A DNA stretch of 36,085 nucleotides. Origin: Bifidobacterium ruminantium DSM 6489 (GTDB lineage Bacteria; Actinomycetota; Actinomycetes; Actinomycetales; Bifidobacteriaceae). Of the stretch, positions 31,668 to 36,085 are shown piece after piece. The position numbers and the translations under genes are program-made. The DNA lies in contig NZ_JDTK01000023.1 of NCBI RefSeq assembly GCF_000770925.1, forward strand, positions 1-36,085, read 5' to 3'. Below the pieces are notes generated by a model. That model did not search any database and was not told the DNA's origin. It saw nothing but the letters and a program-made list of their open reading frames with translations. Numbering within the stretch: position 1 is the stretch's first letter; each line of letters opens with the position of its first letter.

Positions 31668-31686
31668 TCGTATTTAAGGAGACATT

Positions 31687-31854
31687 TTGACTCAGCAGAT
31701 TCCAGCCGACGCGAACGACGTCATCGACACGCTCTCCGCGCAGATCGGCACATTCACCAAGCAAATCGCAATCCTGAACAGCCAGCTCGCAGCGGCCATG
31801 AAACTGATCCCCAAGGATGTGCTCGACAGTCTCGGCAAGGAGGAATTGTCGTGA
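31687..31854 (+). CDS. Small coiled-coil protein with TTG start, 55 aa
   Basis: AAGGAG lies five bases before TTG, with no other start nearby. The protein TQQIPADANDVIDTLSAQIG continues as a helix (FTKQIAILNSQLAAAMKLIP). The stop overlaps the next GTG start (GTGA). Probably a small tail or baseplate accessory; not recognised. Confidence 0.65.
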   Translation: MTQQIPADANDVIDTLSAQIGTFTKQIAILNSQLAAAMKLIPKDVLDSLGKEELS

Positions 31855-32276
31855 TAAGAACGAATCTGTGCCCAAAACCAGCTGAGACCCTTGATACATT
31901 GGACGGCGTTACGTCCGATTGGCATGACTTCAAAAACGGAAGCATGACGTCTTTGCAGCCGGGACAATACGTTGCCTCATGCAATGTCACGGAGCGCAGC
32001 GGCGCAAACGCGGTAATCCAATACTGGGATGAAGTTAATCACGTGAAGTTTTGTGACATCCATGATGTCGCCACCGGCGTCAACGTGATGCGGCTGGACG
32101 TTCAGACCGCTTCCGACTCATGTCATTTTGCCGTCTGCGGCTGCAAGGCCACGGACTTCCTTGTCGAACGTGCCGACACGTATGACACTGCCGTGGGGGG
32201 GGGCTTCCGGGCTTCTTCACCGGCGACACGATGCCGCGCGCATAGGAGCGTCCGTCGGGCGGGTGATGTCCGATGA
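31851..32276 (+). CDS. Tail/receptor-type protein 1, C-terminus broken at poly-G
   Basis: GTG start in a GTGA overlap. The N-terminus MIRTNLCPKPAETL and beta-rich body resemble small carbohydrate-binding-like tail proteins and the next two genes. At 32195-32203 there are nine G. As read, the frame continues to TGA at 32274-32276, inside the next gene's start codons. A -1 shift at the G run gives instead LPGFFTGDTMPRA and a stop at 32245 (131 residues), restoring the FDGDTMP-type ending of both downstream paralogues. It may slip, phase-vary or carry a sequencing error. Confidence 0.7.
   Translation: MIRTNLCPKPAETLDTLDGVTSDWHDFKNGSMTSLQPGQYVASCNVTERSGANAVIQYWDEVNHVKFCDIHDVATGVNVMRLDVQTASDSCHFAVCGCKATDFLVERADTYDTAVGGGFRASSPATRCRAHRSVRRAGDVR
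32195..32203 (+). repeat. Homopolymer of nine G (slippage or phase-variation site)
   Basis: The run GTG GGG GGG GGC contains G GGG GGG in phase, usable for -1 ribosomal slippage. One added G, or two fewer, would also join the two frames. It is the longest G run I noticed in the window. Confidence 0.75.
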
Positions 32277-32641
32277 TGGTCACGAACCTGATAAGCAATC
32301 CAAGCGCCCACGTCACGCTGAAGCCGGGCGAGTACACGCCGATTACGACCATCGAGAAGACTCCGGGTACCACATACTGGTGCACGGTCTGGCTGGACGT
32401 GTCGGGCGGCTCCGTCACGGTGGACAACTGTCCGGGCACCTTCAGCAAGAGCCAACGCATCGGATGGTCCTTCACGTCCACGATCGCGAATCCGATGAAC
32501 CTGAGCTACAAGGTCGTGTCCGGCAGTCCGACCGTCAAGGTGTGGAACATGGTCATGTGCGAGCTGGGCGAATACCAGGCGAACAAAGCCTTGATCGACG
32601 GCCTTTACTTTTTCGACGGGGATACGATGCCGCTCGCCTAA
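32273..32641 (+). CDS. Tail/receptor-type protein 2
   Basis: Two ATGs in tandem (32273 and 32276) after GGTGA; either may start (122 or 121 residues). VTNLISNPSAHV near the N-terminus and the beta-sandwich-like body with aromatic residues suit a carbohydrate-binding module of the kind found at phage tail tips. It ends in YFFDGDTMPLA, shared with its neighbours. Likely a baseplate or host-recognition protein; partner or sugar unknown. Confidence 0.7.
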   Translation: MMVTNLISNPSAHVTLKPGEYTPITTIEKTPGTTYWCTVWLDVSGGSVTVDNCPGTFSKSQRIGWSFTSTIANPMNLSYKVVSGSPTVKVWNMVMCELGEYQANKALIDGLYFFDGDTMPLA

Positions 32642-32660
32642 CCCCTATGGGGGTGGTGGC

Positions 32661-33053
32661 ATGACTCTCATCATTAATCACTGCGCCATGCCGAAAGGCG
32701 GTGTGAGCGTCAAGACGACGAACACGACACCATCGGACATCACATTCACGGAGTTGACGGCGGGCGTGAAATACCATGTGAGCGTCGTCTGTTACATGTA
32801 CTCCACGAGTGGCGACAATCCGCGCTTGCGTCTCACCACCAATGGCAGCGACAGCGGGCTGGTCGCCTCGAATGGTCGCGTGGATTACGTCTTCACCGCC
32901 GCCAACACCACTCACGGCATTCTCGTCGGTCTGAACGATTGCGCGGTCAATCTGAGCAAGGGCTTGTGCGTGCCTCAAGACCAGTGGCAGCAGCTCGTCT
33001 CGTTGGGATTGACGGGCAATTATTTCGATGGCGACACCATGCCAAAAGATTAA
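32661..33053 (+). CDS. Tail/receptor-type protein 3
   Basis: A 130-residue paralogue behind GGGGGTGG. Body with beta strands (GVKYHVSVVCYMYSTSGDNP) and the closing NYFDGDTMPKD. With the two preceding genes it forms a tandem family of small adhesion-type proteins. The terminal motif is the strongest evidence of relationship; overall identity among the three is low. Confidence 0.7.
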   Translation: MTLIINHCAMPKGGVSVKTTNTTPSDITFTELTAGVKYHVSVVCYMYSTSGDNPRLRLTTNGSDSGLVASNGRVDYVFTAANTTHGILVGLNDCAVNLSKGLCVPQDQWQQLVSLGLTGNYFDGDTMPKD

Positions 33054-33074
33054 ACGATTTCAAGGAGATGTAAT

Positions 33075-33464
33075 GTGTTTCAAACGTTTTTAGCGGGTTT
33101 TGGTGGTGTGGGTGGCGCGTGCGCCGTCATCACGCTGATGCTCAGGATATGGCCTGGCGCTTTGGACGCGTTGGCGACCGGATTGTACGCGCACGTGCAA
33201 CCGGAACGGTTGCCCTACGATTCGCCGCTTTCCCAGCATTTCGCCAAGACCCGACAGCTCGGCGAGCGTACCGCGAAATTCGACGACCGTATGGACGAGT
33301 TGTGCCGTGACACGATCAAAAACACGATCATCAGCCTGATCTACGGCGACAAGGACACCGACCACAGCGAGGCCGTCAGCTACGAGCTGTCGAAGCTTGA
33401 GAAATTGGACGCGCAATGCTGGATAGTCGCTGCCGCCGAAAAATACTTGGAGGACAGGCAATGA
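33075..33464 (+). CDS. Membrane-associated protein of the lysis region, 129 aa
   Basis: Start at GTG, seven bases after AAGGAG. An overlapping ATG at 33073 in another frame would give only six codons and could compete for ribosomes. Residues 3-25 form one transmembrane helix (FLAGFGGVGGACAVITLMLR). The remainder is a charged helical domain (RTAKFDDRMDELCRDTIKNT) ending in a helix. It may be a pinholin or antiholin partner, but no family is recognised. Confidence 0.65.
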   Translation: MFQTFLAGFGGVGGACAVITLMLRIWPGALDALATGLYAHVQPERLPYDSPLSQHFAKTRQLGERTAKFDDRMDELCRDTIKNTIISLIYGDKDTDHSEAVSYELSKLEKLDAQCWIVAAAEKYLEDRQ

Positions 33465-33562
33465 TGCGTCTCATGATCGCTGGCGGCATATACCTGCTAC
33501 TGCTCGCGCTCGTCCTGCTTTTCAACCGTGGCGCCCACATGTGGCGCCGCCATAACCCATGA
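33461..33562 (+). CDS. Single-TM micro-protein, 33 aa
   Basis: Starts in an ATGA overlap. The sequence MMRLMIAGGIYLLLLALVLL is one transmembrane helix, followed by a basic tail (RGAHMWRRHNP). Tiny membrane proteins in lysis cassettes act as holins or regulators; this one sits directly before the endolysin. Confidence 0.6.
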   Translation: MMRLMIAGGIYLLLLALVLLFNRGAHMWRRHNP

Positions 33563-33588
33563 AACCTCACGTGAAAGCGTGGGGTTTC
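33561..33588 (+). terminator. Hairpin before the endolysin
   Basis: GAAACCTCACG (33561-33571) pairs with CGTGGGGTTTC (33578-33588), one mismatch. Followed by CCGTTTCT, a weak T-tract. Partial termination would tune lysin expression. Confidence 0.55.
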
Positions 33589-33611
33589 CCGTTTCTAGAG
33601 AAAGGAAATGA

Positions 33612-34880
33612 ATGCGCAAGCACAAGCCTCCGTGGCTCAAACGCTTCCGCCTGGCGGTCACCGGCGTGGTCATGGCCATCACCATGGCCGTGGCGCCAGC
33701 CGCGATGGCCGACCTCAACGGCGTCGACATCAGCGGCTACCAGTCGGCGGATATACCGTCCGCCATCTCGGCCGACTTCGTCATCGTCAAGGCCACGCAG
33801 GGGCTCTACTGGAGCAACAACAACTACGCCACGCAACTGGCCAACGCCGACCGTACAGGCAAGGAGACCGGTGTCTACCACTTCGCCAACGGTGGCAACG
33901 CCACGGCGGAGGCCGACACCTTCGTCAACGCCGTCGCCGGACGCGTCGGACGCTCCATACTCGCCCTCGACTGGGAGCAGTGCCTCGCCTACGGGCGATA
34001 CGGCTGCGCGACCGCCAACCCAAACTGGGGCAATTCGGCATGGATCCAGACATGGGTGACCCGAGTGCATGACCGCACGCAGGTCTGGCCCATCGTCTAC
34101 GTCCAGCGCTCCGCGGTCTGGCAGGTCAACACCTGGGTGCGACAGCGGTGCATGCTCTGGGTGGCGCAGTACGCCAACAGCCAGCCGACCGGATACCAGC
34201 CCAGCCCATGGAACGGCGGAGCGTCCGGCGAAGGCATGACGCAGTACGCCAGCACCGGCTACATCAACGGGCGCGGCCCGCTCGACCTCAACCGTTTCTA
34301 CGGCGATCGAACCGCCTGGAAGAAGATCGCCTGCGGCGAACGCGCCGGATGCTCCACCGGTACCGTCACCACGGCCCCACAGGTCAACAAGCCAGCGGAG
34401 CAGACGCCGACAGACCTCAACGTGCTGGCCGACAAGGTCATCCACGGAGACTATGGCAACGGCCAGGAGAGAATCAATCGCCTCGGCGGCAACTACAACG
34501 CCGTCATGGCGATCGTCAACTCCAAGCTCGGCGGCGGATCCTCCACTCAGACCACCGTGACCCGCACGCCGTCCCGCACCTACGTGGTCCGCTCCGGCGA
34601 CACCGTGTCGGCCATCGCCGAGCGTACCGGCCTTAAGCCGGCCTCCGCGTGGCGCGTGCCTTCCGGCAACATCAACCGGATCTACGTTGGCCAGACGATC
34701 ACCTACTACGGCTCCGTCTCCGCGACTGCAGCTCCGTCCACGACCTACTACGGCTCCACTCACGTGGTCAGTGCAGGCGAGAGCCTGTGGAAGATCTACG
34801 GATCCGGCTGGTACGCGGCGGCGCAGCGCAACGGCTTGCGCCCGCCGTACACAATCTATCCCGGCCAGCGGCTCCGCTGA
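33612..34880 (+). CDS. Secreted endolysin: GH25 lysozyme, Cpl-7 repeat, LysM x2
   Basis: A 422-residue enzyme behind AAAGGA. Residues 1-33 are a Sec signal peptide (basic start, hydrophobic core, cleavage after AMA). The GH25 muramidase domain (about 34-235) has catalytic D39 (GVDISGYQ) and D120/E122 (LDWEQ). A Cpl-7-like wall-binding repeat (270-308, LADKVIHGDYGNGQERINRL) and two LysM domains (322-366 and 380-422, VVRSGDTVSAIAERTG) follow. It cleaves the N-acetylmuramic acid to GlcNAc linkage. The signal peptide implies holin-independent export. Confidence 0.95.
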   Translation: MRKHKPPWLKRFRLAVTGVVMAITMAVAPAAMADLNGVDISGYQSADIPSAISADFVIVKATQGLYWSNNNYATQLANADRTGKETGVYHFANGGNATAEADTFVNAVAGRVGRSILALDWEQCLAYGRYGCATANPNWGNSAWIQTWVTRVHDRTQVWPIVYVQRSAVWQVNTWVRQRCMLWVAQYANSQPTGYQPSPWNGGASGEGMTQYASTGYINGRGPLDLNRFYGDRTAWKKIACGERAGCSTGTVTTAPQVNKPAEQTPTDLNVLADKVIHGDYGNGQERINRLGGNYNAVMAIVNSKLGGGSSTQTTVTRTPSRTYVVRSGDTVSAIAERTGLKPASAWRVPSGNINRIYVGQTITYYGSVSATAAPSTTYYGSTHVVSAGESLWKIYGSGWYAAAQRNGLRPPYTIYPGQRLR

Positions 34881-34887
34881 TCGGATC

Positions 34888-34920
34888 CCGGCTCCACGAT
34901 TCTAAAAGTTGTGGAGCCGG
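34888..34920 (+). terminator. Hairpin between endolysin and holin
   Basis: CCGGCTCCAC (34888-34897) and GTGGAGCCGG (34911-34920) are perfectly complementary; TCTTAT follows. Partial terminator or stabiliser. Confidence 0.6.
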
Positions 34921-34948
34921 TCTTATGCAACACTTAAGGAGGTGTGTA

Positions 34949-35197
34949 ATGGACAAGGACACCAAGACCGAGCTCGACTATCTTCTGCCGGACAAGGCAT
35001 ACGAGATCCTCAAGTGGGTCGCGCTGATCGCCCTGCCGGCCGTCGCGTGGCTGGTCGGCGTGGTCGGCCCGCAGTGGGGGTTGCCGCACTGCGGCGAGCT
35101 CGTCACTACCATCAACGCCGTCGGCGTGTTCGTCGGCGCCCTGATCGGCGTGAGCCAGCTCACGGCGGCCAAGCCGGACGGTTCCAGCGAAAAATAA
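34949..35197 (+). CDS. Phage holin (two TM)
   Basis: An 82-residue protein behind AAGGAGG. Two hydrophobic helices (WVALIALPAVAWLVGVVG and TTINAVGVFVGALIGVSQLT) separated by a short loop, with a charged C-terminal KPDGSSEK. This fits two-helix holins of Gram-positive phages that follow the endolysin gene. It would depolarise or pierce the membrane and time lysis of the already exported lysin. Confidence 0.85.
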   Translation: MDKDTKTELDYLLPDKAYEILKWVALIALPAVAWLVGVVGPQWGLPHCGELVTTINAVGVFVGALIGVSQLTAAKPDGSSEK

Positions 35198-35326
35198 GTA
35201 TTGCACCTGTTTCAGGCACAACACTTAACCGTGATTAATTTTCTGGCGTGAGACTCAAACTCGGGTGTGGAAAAATTTGCGGCACTGTAGTGTCCGTGGA
35301 ATTTTTTGCACCCTGTTTTTAAATTT

Positions 35327-35361
35327 GCCCCTTCTCCGTTTGGAGGAGGGGCTTTATTTTT
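35327..35361 (+). terminator. Terminator after the lysis module
   Basis: GCCCC (35327-35331) with the following TTCTCC pairs with GGAGGAGGGGC ending at 35352, then TTTATTTTT. The interval 35198-35373 has no gene. Confidence 0.7.
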
Positions 35362-35373
35362 AGGACTTTTCAA

Positions 35374-36085
35374 ATGGGCATCAGACAACAGACGATTGAC
35401 GATTACGGCGCGTTCGTGGAGAAATTCAAACCGAAGAAGACCACGGACGACTGCTACACCCACCCCGCGGTGTATGAGGCGATAAAGGACTGGGCATGCC
35501 GTGAGTATGGCATCGACCCCAGCAAGGTGGTGCGGCCCTTCTATCCGGGCGGCGACTACGAACGGTTCGACTATTCCGATGGCAAGGTGGTGGTGGACAA
35601 CCCACCTTTCTCGATTCTGTCGAAGATATGCGCGTTCTATCGTGACAACCATATTCCTTTCTTCCTGTTCGCTCCGAACCTCACGATCTTCTCCAGCGCG
35701 TCGCGCAACGGCGCGCATATGCTGGTCACTGATTGCGCGATCGAATACGCCAACGGCGCTATCGTCAACACCAGCTTCGTGACGAGTTTCGGCGATGACC
35801 TGATCCGCACCGCACCGGATCTGACGAAGCTGGTCAACGATACGGTGAAACGAGTCAGGCGCGAAAGCAGGAAACATCTGCCGAAGTATGCGTATCCGCC
35901 GGAATTGTTGACCGTCACACGGCTGAATAAGGTCGGCAAGGCTGGCGTGGATTTTCGTGTCAAGGCTTCGGACGTGGCATTCACGCCTAGGCTCGCTTCG
36001 CAGAAGGCCATGAAGAAGGCCATCTTCGGCGGCGGCTATCTGATGAGCGAAGCCAAGGCCGCGGAACTGAAGGCCGCGGAACTGA
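35374..36085 (+). CDS. Adenine-methyltransferase-like protein (partial)
   Basis: An open frame of 237 codons that runs off the window; AGGAC precedes the ATG. KVVVDNPPFSILSKICAFYR (residues about 73-92) carries the (D/N)PP(F/Y) catalytic motif IV of N6-adenine methyltransferases. The cofactor motif I (FxGxG) is not visible before it. EcoRI- or Dam-type phage methylases are the closest in layout; other annotation of such proteins is possible. The last 30 bases (36055-36084) are a perfect tandem 15-bp repeat coding KAAELKAAEL. Confidence 0.65.
   Translation, partial: MGIRQQTIDDYGAFVEKFKPKKTTDDCYTHPAVYEAIKDWACREYGIDPSKVVRPFYPGGDYERFDYSDGKVVVDNPPFSILSKICAFYRDNHIPFFLFAPNLTIFSSASRNGAHMLVTDCAIEYANGAIVNTSFVTSFGDDLIRTAPDLTKLVNDTVKRVRRESRKHLPKYAYPPELLTVTRLNKVGKAGVDFRVKASDVAFTPRLASQKAMKKAIFGGGYLMSEAKAAELKAAEL
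36055..36084 (+). repeat. Tandem 15-bp coding repeat
   Basis: AAGGCCGCGGAACTG occurs twice without gap, adding KAAEL units to the methylase-like protein. The array may continue beyond the window. Confidence 0.8.

Noticed and set aside
33567..34763. 398-codon minus-strand ORF
   Set aside because: Antisense of the endolysin; Gly/Val/Arg-rich shadow.

Overview
The window is most of the genome of a temperate, long-tailed (siphovirus-type) phage with an HK97-type head module, seen as a prophage or its circular form. The high G+C content, AGGAGG-type ribosome sites with frequent GTG/TTG starts, and a secreted GH25 lysozyme carrying Cpl-7 and LysM wall-binding repeats suggest a high-GC Gram-positive (actinobacterial) host. 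Bifidobacterium is my best guess; this is inference and no host gene is visible. Bases 1-28 are the 3' end of a tRNA gene (minus strand) with no matching 5' half, which is what an attachment-site core looks like. No integrase lies in the window.

Layout. (1) 1-3,430, lysogeny side: att core with short tandem repeats, a minus-strand winged-helix-like gene, a plus-strand orphan gene with a HEPN-like R-x4-H motif, then a minus-strand immunity operon (CI-like repressor, ImmA/IrrE metalloprotease, membrane-anchored exported protein). (2) 3,430-3,518: switch region with palindromic operators and two divergent promoters that both seem to make leaderless mRNAs. (3) 3,518-12,006, early region, all plus strand and mostly joined by 4-base ATGA/TTGA overlaps: Cro-like protein, small proteins, BRO/KilAC antirepressor, RecT-like annealing protein, SSB, RusA resolvase, a replication initiator whose gene contains iteron-like repeats, and several tiny zinc-ribbon proteins. 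(4) 12,007-12,562: a consensus promoter, a tRNA-like gene whose anticodon arm is replaced by about 100 nt, and an HNH endonuclease. (5) 12,698-31,614, late region: terminase small and large subunits, portal, protease, capsid, connectors, major tail protein, frameshifted tail-assembly chaperones, tape measure, Dit and a 1,871-residue tail tip protein. (6) 31,687-33,053: three small tandem tail/receptor-type proteins with a shared C-terminal motif, the first interrupted at a run of nine G. (7) 33,075-35,197: lysis cassette with small membrane proteins, a signal-peptide-bearing endolysin and a holin. (8) 35,374-end: a partial gene with an adenine-methylase-like NPPF motif.

How it fits together. 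Repressor and Cro-like protein compete at the operator cluster; the antirepressor and ImmA-like protease can tip the switch. RecT, SSB, RusA and the initiator replicate and recombine the genome. HNH plus terminase package it, as in other cos-type HK97-like phages. The head and tail operon builds the virion, and holin plus exported lysin release it.

The observations most worth following are the interrupted tRNA-like gene with its own promoter, the poly-G frameshift site in a tail gene, the putative origin inside the initiator gene, the HEPN-motif lysogenic gene, and the leaderless divergent switch.
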